From Breviolum minutum Mf 1.05b.01 (lineage: Eukaryota > Sar > Dinophyceae > Suessiales > Symbiodiniaceae), in assembly GCA_000507305.1 (NCBI GenBank), contig DF239333.1, forward strand, positions 62,001 to 126,000: a stretch of DNA of 64,000 nucleotides, read 5' to 3'. A program made the position numbers and the translations under genes. Shown in pieces: positions 44,659 to 55,791 of the stretch. Position 1 is the first letter of the stretch; each line of letters begins with the position of its first letter. The notes beneath the pieces are model-generated. The model worked only from the letters and a program-made list of their open reading frames with translations. It searched no databases and had not been told where the DNA came from.

Positions 44659-45024
44659 ATGAATGAGGGGAGGACGCAGTCCCATAACAGTCCCACAACA
44701 GCAAAATCTTTTCTAATTTTTGCATCCAGTTTTGCTGTGTTTGGATTGTCTCTGGAGATGTGGATTGTGGATACTTCTTTCTTGATGAGGATCTCTTTTG
44801 GACACAACAAGACTGTGGTAGTGTTTGCTGTGACCCAACTTCTCAGTGCAAAAACCAACTACTCTGTGTATACAGTTTTATATACCTATACTATTTTGTG
44901 TGTGTGCGTGAAAAGACAAGAATCAAAAGTGGCCTCAGTCTTTCTACACATAAAGGGTTCTTGTCACTGTCAACCGTATGCGGCACTGGTGTCATTACTA
45001 GTTTGTGAGATAGTCGGCTCCTAG
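44659..45024 (+). CDS. Weak membrane-protein-like ORF
   Basis: 121 codons with a hydrophobic stretch (TAKSFLIFASSFAVFGLSLE) and AVTQLLSAKTN. Splice sites are not evident. The minus strand is also open here. Confidence 0.25.
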   Translation: MNEGRTQSHNSPTTAKSFLIFASSFAVFGLSLEMWIVDTSFLMRISFGHNKTVVVFAVTQLLSAKTNYSVYTVLYTYTILCVCVKRQESKVASVFLHIKGSCHCQPYAALVSLLVCEIVGS

Positions 45025-45221
45025 GGCTTTAGTCGGATAGCTGGATATCTCTTGGAAACTATATCTCTCAACACATGCATGTCCAATCAAACTTGTTGCC
45101 CTACGTCTGAAAAAGATAGATGGAAATGTTGTTCTTTTTGAGTTTCTGTTGTTTCTGTTGGTTCAGTTCAACAATTGAGGGAAACATATTTGAGGCATTG
45201 GTCTCTGGCTCCAGACTTCAG

Positions 45222-45317
45222 GCAAAATCCTCACGCAACTAAAGGAGTATCAACATTCGTATCAATTTGGTCAGACTAAATGGAAGAAGAGTATATTATT
45301 GACAAAGCCATACTACG
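45222..45317 (+). CDS. Internal exon, gene 7
   Basis: After CAGACTTCAG|G: KILTQLKEYQHSYQFGQTKW then KKSILLTKPYY, one base left before a GTAAAT donor (45318). Clear coding character; Lys/Tyr/Gln rich. Confidence 0.65.
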
Positions 45318-45612
45318 GTAAATCTACTTACTGCTGTCTATCTGTTTAGATTTCAGGTTTGATACACCGAAATCTAACAAGTCGCTACTGGGGCCATTCT
45401 GAAGCTTTCCTACCATATGTTTGTGGGAATCGTTTTCCAGTGATTCCCATTCCCCAGGGGCTACGTGTAACTAGACTTTGGAAAACAGGCTGTCAAACCC
45501 CTTGACACGGATATAGTAGTATCCGCTTGGTATCAACAGACCTCTTTGTTCCCTCGTATAGCCTTCCACTAGTGTACTGAAATTGAGTGTGTTACTGGTT
45601 TCCTTTTACCAG

Positions 45613-45648
45613 GCAAAGTGGTGCTTTTACTGTAGTAATATCGTCATC
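45613..45648 (+). CDS. Candidate small exon, gene 7
   Basis: Acceptor TTCCTTTTACCAG|G, 12 codons AKWCFYCSNIVI, donor GTAGGT. The phase does not match 45317. Confidence 0.35.
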
Positions 45649-46075
45649 GTAGGTAATTCACGATAAATCTAGATTAAGGGAGATTCAGATGGAAGCTTCC
45701 GAATCCTCAATATCCCACTTGTTGCATCTTGTTGCCCTTCTTGAAACATCTTGAAACTACCATAGCACCTGAAAGCTGGGTTAAAAAAACAAATACTTTT
45801 GATTTGGGGACGGCATCCAGGCACGTGCTCTGTGGATTTTTCCTCTCATCCCCCCAAAGTCAAAATCTGAGTTTTTAATTTGTTCAACTTTTAACTCACC
45901 CAACGTTTCAGTGCTTGATTTTAGGGCAGTACTCATTTTGATGGGTAGCAATGTTAGGGGCAAACATGTTGTGCTGGTAAACAAATGGTGACAAGCCCCC
46001 TTCCAGGGCAAAAACACGTTAGCCAGTTCCAAAGAAATCATTTTTCAAATCTTTCAACCAGTTTTTTTCCCCAAG

Positions 46076-47629
46076 GAAGATATCATCCTGCCATTCTTGC
46101 CATCCCACTGGCGACCCGCTTCCTGAAGGCAACACCTTAATGCTGGAACAGTGCATGGAGATGGCGCGGGACCAAGAAAACCAGAGATGAGGTGCACGCC
46201 TAAAATCCTTAATCGTACTTGCGTTTGGAGAATCGCCCATGATTGGAAACAACGAAAACAAGTTATTTTCCAGGAAGCTCTTGGATTCTTGGATGGGGTA
46301 CTCGTAATGTACTCATACCAAACATGATGCATTGAAGCATTGTGACCCTGTGGTCCACCAAAGCTGCAAGGGGGGGTTCTTCTGAAGACGATCATGCCTT
46401 CTTCATTGCATATCATGTTGTCCGCGTTTTGGCCATTTCATCAGCCTGAGTTCCAATTCAATGTTGAGAGCTGCTGAGGTTTTCCAAATTTCCATCATGG
46501 TTTCAATCCCATATTGTATATTTACCTTCATTTGGTTGATCTTTATAGTAAATGTAGGTAAATATACCATACATGGATGCTATGGGAATGACTCCATGGC
46601 TCCCCTCATTTCTTTCGGATTTTTTTAGGAATCTTTTAATATACGGCGGAACTCCCACTGATTTGAGTGCTAAGCCTTTGTGAATGTGGCCGACTACAAG
46701 CTAGACTCTTGAAGAAATCGACTCAAGGTATGCTAAACAATTACTACAAAAATGCTCAACCCTATTCCTTGTTTATGGATTAATGGAATTAGCATCCCAG
46801 CAACTGACCCAGCACCTCCAAGAAGGGTTGGGTCCCAGATGATTTTTTCCGACTCCTACCCTTCACTCCTTTCATCACTAGGGCGCTCTTCCACGACCAA
46901 AGATCCGAAGTGAACTTGAGCATATTTTACCAAGTCTAGAAGAAGGTTTGTATATGTTTGTATATTTCCTTAATGCTAAAAACTATCCATCAATATCCAT
47001 CAAATATACCTTGCAAGTAAACCCGAATCATATCCCAATGGATTTAGGTCTGGACTCCGTGATGTTCGACCCTGGAGCACCTTGGTGATAAGTGGTGATA
47101 AGCGGGTGAAATCTCCCGTCAGTGAATTGGAAGAGAAAGCGGGAAAAAGCATATTTCCATACTGAGGGGTCTAGTTGGAACTCCAGAAATTTTACAGTGG
47201 ATGGGTAGATTCATCAGTTTTCAATGGTCCAAGTCTATTTCGATGGTTAGGTGTGTCGAATTTTGTTGTTATGCGTTTGGGTTTTGTTTGTTTCCTTTCT
47301 GAGTTGCTTGTGGTTGTTTATTTGACAAATGTTGTCGCTTTTTAAACCGGCTTTCTCTTGCTTCTTAGCCTTCTTCTTGGTGTTCTTTGTTCTTTGACAT
47401 TTTCTCCCAAAAATACTGACTGACAGAGCTTTTTTTGTCGTGCATGATGTGGCGATATACGCTTTAGAGCTTCGAACCTGTTTGGGGTTCAAGATTCCAT
47501 AGCTACCTTTTGATTTGAAAAGATCCATTTGAGACTGCTTGGTGTACTATATGTAAAACCCCGCAAAAAGGTGAGCAAACTCCTGCATCCCCAAGAACAA
47601 TGTCAGATTCAAAGGAGATCATTGAGTAG
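46076..47629 (+). CDS. 3' end of gene 7: three exons and a stop
   Basis: Exons 46076-46184, 46882-46945 and 47571-47629. Segments: HPTGDPLPEGNTLMLEQCME with MARDQENQ; GALPRPKIRSELEHILPSLE; EQTPASPRTMSDSKEIIE, stop TAG 47627. The second join is in frame across CACTAG|G, AAG|GTTTGT and CAAAAAG|G. The first exon's donor (CCAG|AGATGA) is not canonical, though phase 0 on both sides fits. Hydrophilic, helical; no family recognised. Confidence 0.5.
46509..46588. repeat. Family E element
   Basis: CCCATATTGTATATTTACCT and inverted ACCATACATGGATGCTATGGG; inner arms CCTTCATTT / AAATGTAGG. Confidence 0.75.
47123..47148 (+). CDS. Weak micro-exon candidate
   Basis: After CTCCCGTCAG the frame gives ELEEKAGK; a GC donor at 47149 is possible. 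It would break the join between 46945 and 47571, so it is doubtful. Confidence 0.2.
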
Positions 47630-49069
47630 ATCAAATTCCGCTTATAAGAACAGCACTCTTTATTTTGGAAAGGATAAAGTTGTTGATGAACCTTCACTTT
47701 CCACTGTGACAGGGGTGAGGGGTCATTCCAATGTATGTATGCAATTGTGCAAGTATGTAAGTAGGTATGTACATTGCACAGGTGATACAATCATTTTGGC
47801 ACGGCAAGAGCATGATGTGTGTGTGTATATGTAAACGTAAGAAGTACAAAAGTGTACAGTATTGTCATAAGTAGAACAGCTACCAATCCAGATGAACCGC
47901 ACCCCCACCAGGGTTTCTCATGGTTTCTCAGGATTATCCTGTGACTTGAGTCATGGACTATGAGACCAACCTAGTTGTCTCGTGTGACTGTTTTAATGTA
48001 GGCATCAGGCACATGTAATGTCATTGTAATGAAATGTCAAACACATAGGGGCTGGACACCCAAAACAGCTGGTTTGAGGGCCCCCTAGTATCACCACACA
48101 CCATTGTATGTACCAAGTATTTGACTTGACTCTGGTGCCATGTTCTTGACTGCAGTTTTTCTGTATAGGTGAGGATAGTCCTACCGTTTGAGGAAACCAG
48201 CAGAAACAGGTAAGAGAGCGAGAGGGAGAGGGATGTTCCCATTCACTCAAAAGCACAAGTTCATACCATCATTCCTAAGGGCAATTGTTTGAAGAACTTT
48301 CTCCGCGACTTCACCCAACCTCACAACATGCTGAATATCGGGATATTTTGGTGTGCCACATGTGTTGGTTGTTCACCTCCATACCATGAAACTTGTGCAA
48401 AATACCAAGGATGGAACAGAGCTGATTGTCTATTGCTCTTCACAGGCTTGGCATCATGGAACCAACACGTTGGCCCGGCCAATCAACGTTTCCTCCTTGA
48501 ACCATTTTGGATGGAAAAGGTTGAAACCTCCATTGGTTGAAACATGGAGCTATGGGGGGGTCACGGCACCACTTACATTTGCCAAAAAACACTTCATCAG
48601 CTGCATATATTCGACCACAAAAAATTATTGATGGTTCACATTTAGGAAGGTAGTTGTTGTTGGGGGACTTCTCCCAAAAAGGACTACTTATAGTGCTATA
48701 TGTTGGCCTCATATTAGCCAGCTTGAACTCTTTGTAAAGAATGTGATCAGATTGGCATGAAAAGACTTCACCAAAACGGAATGGCTGAAGAGCAGGTCTT
48801 TGCACAAAAAAGACGTTGATGTTTTGAGAAGATACGTGACCTTGACTCGGGGAATAAGAGTGACGTACTGTAGGATATGGCCGGGAAATAGTGTTGATGC
48901 AAATTGAATTCAAGTTCTTGGATTGCACAGGATCATCGTAATTCGTAATAATTCATACTGGGGCCTAGGGCCCCACTTCAAACCGGTTAAATGGGGTCTC
49001 CACCAGACACTTAAGGGGTGAATAGATACACGAATAATTGCTAGGAGAGCCATGAGAATTTATGTGTAG

Positions 49070-49263
49070 ACTTCATAGACGTTTCATGGTACATCCATGC
49101 CATTGCATGGTGGCATCTCGTTCCAGACATCGTGGACATGACAGGTGCTTTCAACCAGAGCATATCCTTGGAAGTGCTCGTGAAACAAACGATGTATCCC
49201 CAAGGAGACCGAAAGCAGAGATACAAGAAAATCCAACTGCTGGGAGGGGTATTGTACTCATGA
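49070..49263 (+). CDS. Probable terminal exon, gene 8a
   Basis: The frame FIDVSWYIHAIAWWHLVPDI, VDMTGAFNQSISLEVLVKQT, MYPQGDRKQRYKKIQ continues to TGA at 49261-49263. Acceptor candidate TGTGTAG (49068-49069). A GA donor after AAAGCA (about 49217) is an alternative 3' end. Trp-rich start; no family recognised. Confidence 0.55.
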
Positions 49264-49419
49264 CTTCAATATTAATATAAATGATGATATGAAAATGATG
49301 AAGATATCAAATCATATTCATTCTTACAACTGTGCCAAGATAGGGAAAGTAGATCTTTCCACACAGAGAAAACTGCTTTGTGTGGGGCTCTTGTTTGTTG
49401 GTACTTGTGCATATATGCA

Positions 49420-49864
49420 TCCCATACCATCCATGTATGGTATATACATATTTATGTATATATGGGTGCGCGTTGCACGTTCCTGGTCCCCCCCACCCCA
49501 CCCCCATGGTATGGTCCCCCACAGTACTAGCAGCAACAGTAGTAGTACTAGTACTAGTACTAGTACTACCTAGTACTAGTACTGCGTAGTACTATTACTA
49601 CGTAGTACTATTGCTACGTAGTACTACGTAGTAACTACGTAGTACTACGTAGTAACATATACACATACATATTCATNCGCTACTATGCAGACCCATAACA
49701 TGGGGTGGGGGGGGGGGGGGTACCGTAGCGATGCTGGCCCATATATATATATATATATGATATATAATTATTTGAATATAAATATATATATTTATATTGA
49801 CTTACATTTGTGATAAAAATCAACCAAATGCAGGTAAATATGCCGTATATGGATGGTATGGGTA
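49420..49864. mobile_element. Family E element split by a palindromic array
   Basis: CCCATACCATCCATGTATGG at 49420 and GTATATGGATGGTATGGG at 49847-49864 are the two arms, but about 400 bp apart instead of about 90. The insert includes the ACTAGT/TACGTA array (49541-49655), a C/G run and an AT tract. N at 49677. Confidence 0.6.
49541..49655. repeat. Palindromic GTAC / TACGTAGTA array
   Basis: ACTAGT units followed by repeated CTACGTAGTAC words, almost every stretch self-complementary. Confidence 0.85.
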
Positions 49865-50768
49865 TGTGTTTCTTTTGAGAGTCATGTCTTGGCTGAACTC
49901 GTGAAGTCAGGTGCAGCAAATCAAGAGATGAATAGCAGGTACTGTTCAGAACTGTTGAAACAGCAAATTTGGAATGCTTCCATGTTTCCCTGGTGAACAA
50001 CTTCCTATGTACTCACCCCCCCAATTTGTTTAAATGGCACCTGAAGATGGCACCCAGGTTCTAAAACATGTAAACGGTGATTATTCAGGATCGGTTCGGT
50101 GAATTTATGTTGGATCAGCAAGTTCTAAATTCTAGGTACATCTCATAACCTTGGAAGCGGTGATTTCGCAACTGAGGGATTTTCCAAGGTAGTTGTATCG
50201 AATATGGAAATGGATACTGATCTTTTCCAGCAGGACATATATGTATACTGTATGTATATATATATATATACATGAGATATCCATTCAATGGAGGATTTTC
50301 CATATTTGTATGTTTCAGATTCTTGACCAAAAAAAAGGATTCCAAGAGAAAATTGTTTTTTTCCCCTTGCCGGAGTGGGTTGGGCAAGTCATCCATGTTT
50401 TCATATTACTTTCCAGTCACCCAATTGTTGGTGGGTTGGGTTGGTGGGGGAACTCTGGTAAGTCCCCAAGACTCACCAACTCATGGATTGGTTGATCCCA
50501 ACTCATGGGATTCTTCAACCAAAAACTCCGATCGGAGGATGTAATTGTTTTTTGAAAGGTACCAAAACTAGAAACCCACCAGTTTGGAACCCTTCCCCAA
50601 TTGATGCCAATGAAATTGTTTTAGTTCTTACCTATGAAAGTCTCATTTTTGGTGTCATTGTGAGGGTATGACCTTGAAGTCATGACATTATGTATTTACA
50701 TCATTGACTTGCATTCTCCCATCCACCATCCACAATTTACGTTCGTTTCCTCAAGGACTTTTTCGCAG

Positions 50769-50990
50769 CTGTGGCTGAGCCGCGCTGATGTGAACCCGCG
50801 ACTGAGAAATGTTGGAAAAAAAAGTCTACTTGAACGTCCGAGGCACCGCCGTGTGATGGTTGTGGTAAAAATTCTACAAAATGCGCCAGCAATTTCCGGA
50901 ACAGCAATGCATCAAAGGGTGTTTAAAACACTGTTTGGCAAGAATGTTAAGACTCAAATGTATCGTGCCATTCTGCAAAGTCATTCTTAA
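50769..50990 (+). CDS. Terminal exon, gene 8b
   Basis: After CTTTTTCGCAG (50767-50768) the phase-0 frame reads LWLSRADVNPRLRNVGKKSL, LERPRHRRVMVVVKILQNAP, AISGTAMHQRVFKTLFGKNV and ends at TAA 50988-50990. Basic; possibly nucleic-acid binding by composition only. It ends in the same TTAA as the minus-strand gene. Confidence 0.5.
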   Translation: MWLSRADVNPRLRNVGKKSLLERPRHRRVMVVVKILQNAPAISGTAMHQRVFKTLFGKNVKTQMYRAILQSHS

Positions 50991-52311
50991 AGCGAAGCGA
51001 CTATTGCTTTTTCTTGTTCAACCATATTGGGCATTGATTTGGCCATGTTTCGGGGTGTAGACCATGCGTAGACGAAAGTTTGTATGTCTTGATTCATGTT
51101 GTACAATGCCTCTTCATCCAGACGGGTTCTCTTCCAGGTCCAGGTTTCTAGTTTCTTTTTCTGCAGGGTGATGGGGCCGTGGTGTAAAGCAGTGGTCATT
51201 TGCCATTTATGTACATGATGGCCTCACCCCCCAAAAAAAAATAGGAAGGAACTTTTCTATTTCAAGGAAATCCAGGTTCGTAAAATATTCCTATTGGCAC
51301 AAGTTTTCATTTATTTAGTATGAAGAGGGTACAGTAATACCGACTCACAAGCCAAATTTGCAGCTTCCAGATGCTTAGCCGACCCCCCTTGAAAACCAAG
51401 ATGACTCTGGCCGACAATAGGAAATACATCAATCCATGTTTGGCTTGATGTTCCAAGGACGTTTTTTTTTGTAATAGTGAATGATATTGCTTTTGAAATA
51501 GTAAGAACTATAGTTCCATCTTATCATATCACTCGGAGATTCATTGCTGAAGGATGTGTATTTCAAATCCGGCATTTCTTCATGTAGCAATTGGTGCTTG
51601 AAAAGGCCAACTCATGGACACACCATGGACACCAGTGTTTTTTTAATATATGCCTTGCATTTTCAGAAACGTCACTGTGTTCACCTTTTGACACATTGAA
51701 CTAGAAAGTTTAATAGATAGGTGCAGGAAAGTACATCTATCGAATCTATGTATATGTTTAAGTATCTATATGGATTGTTTATGGCTCCAAGTCTTTAATC
51801 ATTAAGCTGCAAGTACTGCTGATTGTGTAGTACTCCTGGCCGTTGTAGCGAAACACTCACCAAATGTGTGGTTCTTGTTTAAAAAAACATATAATATAGT
51901 TTGGAGAAGGTTGAAGCTGCTCCAAAGTCTACAATTGAAATCCAATTTTAAGATAGACCGTTGTCAATGCAGCTGGGGCAACTGCCCACATTTAGTGCAT
52001 TTTTACTATCAACTGTAGTTGCTAACTTCAGGGGACATCCCAATCCCAACCTATCTTTGAGCTCTATTCATCTCTCTCTTCACAATTGAGTCATGTCAGA
52101 TAGCATGTTCAACAACTGTTTGATTTGGTATGTTTATAATGTTTAACACAGTAAGATGCCATTCTTCCCTTCCTCTCATCATACCCAATTACCCGACCAA
52201 CCCCACCTGCCTGATCTTGATCGGGCTATAGCGCCCTCTTCGTTCGATTGGAAGTGCGGGTTTTGCGCCATGGAGAGCTGGCAGATTGCCGTGATTTCGC
52301 TGTTGTTGGCC
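50987..52311 (-). CDS. Gene 9 (minus): five phase-consistent exons with stop
   Basis: Exons in order of transcription: 52311-52211, 51981-51959 (23 nt), 51596-51509, 51387-51341 and 51160-50987. Every join keeps frame. Donors are CAG|GC, ACG|GT, ATA|GT and TCG|GT; acceptors include GAAG|G, GGGCAG, TTTTCAAG and CACCCTGCAG. Segments: ANNSEITAICQLSMAQNPHF, QSNEEGAIARSRS; APAALTT; HQLLHEEMPDLKYTSFSNES, PSDMIRWNY; GSAKHLEAANLACES; KKKLETWTWKRTRLDEEALY, NMNQDIQTFVYAWSTPRNMA, KSMPNMVEQEKAIVASL. Stop TAA at 50989-50987. Five exact phase matches make this the best gene model of the window. Function unknown. The plus strand over 52270 has a signal-peptide-like frame, taken as antisense. Confidence 0.7.
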
Positions 52312-52465
52312 CTTCTATTCTTTTGGCCAGGCAACAGTTTGACGAAAAACCAGGGTCGATGTAAAATGGGTCAACTTCTTTCAGAAAAAAAGTGGTCAAA
52401 TAATGAGCCTGGCTTGATTTTTGGAGTGATTTTGAATTAGATGTTCTTTACGCTTTAAATTTTAA

Positions 52466-52526
52466 CCATTCCAAATGATGAATTCCAAATGTGTAGCCAT
52501 TCCAAAAATGACGAATTCCACATGTG
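52466..52526. repeat. Tandem duplication of about 31 bp
   Basis: CCATTCCAAATGATGAATTC... is followed by CCATTCCAAAAATGACGAAT..., each ending in CAAATGTG or CACATGTG. Confidence 0.7.
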
Positions 52527-52795
52527 TTTTAGGGCACCTCACCTCGCCTAATGGTTTGATTATGGGAACTTTGAAGCCAAACGTTCATTGATTGCTCTTC
52601 CGCCAAGTGAAGCCATATCATTGAAATATGGGCAGGATTATGTACGTAAGATATTGATAGATATTGGATATTTGGATCTACAGCATGAGATCCACCTTGA
52701 AGTATACCGATCAAGTAAATTTGCCCATTGCGAGAAGTCCTATACCACTACATAAAGAACGTTTAGATCTCCACCGGCCGGGCACATTTCACCAG

Positions 52796-52852
52796 GATTT
52801 CGAAGAAAAGTGGCGTCCAGAATTGTGGCATGTCGGTTGCAAGCCAGAGACG
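52796..52852 (+). CDS. Exon-like frame, possibly antisense to gene 9
   Basis: Nineteen codons (DFEEKWRPELWHVGCKPET) in phase 0 between TTTCACCAG|G and a GTGTGT donor. Splice edges are good, but the surrounding gene is minus strand, and the minus frame here (LATDMPQFWTPLFF) lacks an acceptor. Confidence 0.4.
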
Positions 52853-53225
52853 GTGTGTTTATAAAATGCGGACAAGGATTCAATGACTGACCTTGTTCTT
52901 GACATGGTTCTTAGTATTGAGAGTTTGAGAATTTGCAGGTGGGCCAAGTTGATGTTGTTTTCAGGCTATGTAAGCAGTAGAAGGATTTGTCCACCTCCAA
53001 ACTAACCTTGGAAGACACTGCATTTTCATTTTGGGTATCTCCAGAACTTGATGATAAATACGTTGAGCATCATGGTCTACAACTGCTACGTTTGCTGGTT
53101 TCTGAACGTATTTATATATATTGTATATATATATATGCTTTACAGCTAATACTCAAAATCTAAAGTGATGTTTGTTGTCGGAAGAACCCCAACATGCAGT
53201 TTTCAAACATAATGCATTAACATAC

Positions 53226-53302
53226 CCATAGCATCCATGTATGGTATGTTCCCTAAAAATCAACAAAATGTAGGTAAATATATCATAAATGGATGCAATG
53301 AG
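53226..53302. repeat. Family E element, short
   Basis: CCCATAGCATCCATGTATGG and inverted ATATCATAAATGGATGCAAT; the centre is shortened. Confidence 0.7.
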
Positions 53303-53674
53303 GTATATTCACAATCATTCACATGCATTCACCCACTCCTATTGCCATTTAGAAAAACTGCACGACTCCCAGGACCTCTAAATCATAGGAATGTTCATTA
53401 AAAAAACACTTGGTCATGATACTGCAGACTGTTAATAGCTTGAAGAAATATGTCTAAGTTGTTCAAACCTTAAAAACCTTGGTAATTTCTAGGTGAAATA
53501 TCGACATTTCATAACCTATTCATTGACCTCATTTTACCCTTTGGCTTTTGAAGGGTGTCGGTGAAGTTGGGACTTCGTGTTGGGGGTTGGCCTCAAACCT
53601 GGAGGGTTGTTTCCTTACACATTTCCAATTCATCACGCTCATTGAATCAGTCTATGCAAAATCTTACCATAATT

Positions 53675-53790
53675 TACTGTTAATGGTTCAGAAATCCCAA
53701 AAAAACCACCTGGGATGTATAAAACCTCGTAAATAATCGGAAAGAAACTACCAAGCTCAACTGGTTAGCCGGATTTCTTCTATCAACAGT
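53675..53790. repeat. Family B element
   Basis: TACTGTTAATGGTTCAGAAA and GGATTTCTTCTATCAACAGT arms; core TATAAAACCTCGTAAATAAT. Confidence 0.8.
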
Positions 53791-53814
53791 ATGTTGCTTT
53801 AGTGGATTCTCCGA

Positions 53815-54578
53815 CTATTCCTTGAGCCAAATCAGCAAAGCTGAGGTTGGAATTCTGATGGCCCGGGGCTTGTTGGCTGCGGTTGTTGAGTCGGTGCTCT
53901 TGGATAATACTGTAACAAAGACCCTATATGGTTTGTTGAAAGGAAGGAGAATGCAAAACAAAGACACATCCAATACTATATATAGTGAACCTGCAACAAA
54001 CAAAGAGGAAATATGTGAGAAAAAGAAACAATCGAACGTTTTGACCCTTTGTTTGCATGGAGATCTGATTAACTCTGTACTGTAGTTTGATTGGAAGAGG
54101 TGATTCACCATTCAATCGAAGGGACCCTGCAGTCTTCGGACACGTCTTCGGAATGAAAGACGTTGTCCGGTTAATGGTAAATATTAAATACCACAAGAAC
54201 AGCAGACAGGGTGTTCAATAGCTATTTCAGCTTTAGAGAGAACAGTATCCGGAGCAGTGCTTCACTCAGGGACATGTTTGGAAATCAGACGTTTTTATAT
54301 ATCACACAGGTTTCACTGATGACAAATTCTGGCATCTCATGAGTTTTGTTGACTTGATTCCTGTGTCTCTCAACTCACATCCTGCAAGTGAGGTTTTTAA
54401 CAAACAAATTGACAAATTGGATGCATCTTTCCATTTCTGATAGCCACCCATTCATTCCTCATGAAGTGAAGGAAACCACTTAATTTGTATCTGTGGCCGC
54501 CACTGAACCTTTGCTGTGGTGAGGTTTGGACCTGTTATCGAAAGTGCTGCCGGTGGTTGAGGGGCGAGGCCTGGGATG
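53815..54578 (-). CDS. Two minus-strand exons, gene 9 upstream part or separate gene
   Basis: 54578-54509: one base and 23 codons, IPGLAPQPPAALSITGPNLT, TAK, between CACTCAAG and AAAG|GTTCAG. 53898 downward: phase 0 after TATCCAAG, STDSTTAANKPRAIRIPTS, then either a GC donor at 53841 or ALLIWLKE and stop at 53815. The join is in frame. If the stop is used, gene 9 begins further down and this is another gene. The plus strand is also open at both places (GILMARGLLAAVVESVLL; LLSKVLPVVEGRGLGC). Confidence 0.45.
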
Positions 54579-55117
54579 CTTGAGTGGCGAGGACGGTTTC
54601 TGGCGCAAATTATAGCGACCTCACACGACCTGGGCAACCAAAAGGTAGGGAAATCCAGGTTGGTGAAGTGTTATGATTTGGCCAGATGATTAAGAAACCT
54701 TTCAACTCTCAGTTTCCCAGTTGTTACCTGTATCTTGTTGGGCACGCCCGTTCAGAATCCAAGAATGCATGTCAACAAAAAGTCAGTTGGTGGACTATGC
54801 TACTAGTCTATACTATGGGAATATGAAATCGCTATTCTGGAAAGCTTGTTCTTAAAGAACCAGGAGTTTATGAGATGGCATTGGCTGCCTTTTGTTCTGT
54901 CGCTCATGTGGTACTTGTTTCGAAGATGTGTGTTTCGTACTGGTTCACCTAATTCCTTGCACTTTCAAGAGACAAAGTAGCCCAAAACTGATACTTTGTA
55001 GGGCTTTACCAGACAGATCCATTGCTCAAGAGGGATATTGATGATACGGATCGCCGAAAGGATGAACCTAGTCTTGGTCTCCCTTCATCTCGAGGATGGA
55101 TCATTCTTTATAGCTAT

Positions 55118-55572
55118 TTATATATACACATATTATGAATATATATATATATTATATATATTATATATATAATACATTTAATATATGTAATATATATATA
55201 TAATATATTTGATTTTTATAATATATATAATATATATTTTTGACTTTAAATATAATATATAATATATATAATATATATTATATATATTATATATAATATA
55301 TATAATATATATATTATTTTTTTAAATATAATTTTTGTAATATATATTTTAGATATAATTTATTTTTTAAATATAACATATATAATATATTATATAGATT
55401 TAATATATATAATACAATCTATATTTCAATTTCAAATATGATATTTGTAATATATATAATTTCTATAATATATAATATATATTTTTTTATTTAGAATATA
55501 AATTATATAGTATATATATTATATATTAAATATATTATATAAATATTATATTTAGAATATAATTATATAATC
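55118..55572. repeat. 455-bp A/T tract
   Basis: Almost pure A and T built from ATAT/TATAATATA words, with hardly any G or C. It lies in the gap between the minus-strand gene and the plus-strand exons to its right. Confidence 0.9.
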
Positions 55573-55596
55573 ATTTAAATACGTGTCACTTCGGGG

Positions 55597-55791
55597 GTGA
55601 GGGTGCTGAGCACCATAAATGTGAGTCTGAGAGTATCAGATGTCAAACATGTGGATGTAGAACAGGCGGATAACTTAAACTATTGGAAATCATCCACAAA
55701 GACTATACTATGTTTCAATGTTGGTTGGCAGGGAACTATTTCAGCTAGGGATAGGGATATCATGGGATATCCAGCAAATGTCCTTTCATAA
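55597..55791 (+). CDS. Weak coding candidate
   Basis: The frame VSLRVSDVKHVDVEQADNLN looks protein-like and meets GAACAG|GCGG, a possible GC donor. No acceptor or phase partner is clear. Confidence 0.25.
   Translation: MRVLSTINVSLRVSDVKHVDVEQADNLNYWKSSTKTILCFNVGWQGTISARDRDIMGYPANVLS

Noticed and set aside
54520..54600. Plus frame LLSKVLPVVEGRGLGC as the start of a SET domain
   Set aside because: GRGL resembles the SET N-flank, but no other SET motif follows and the minus-strand exon here has better splice sites and phase.
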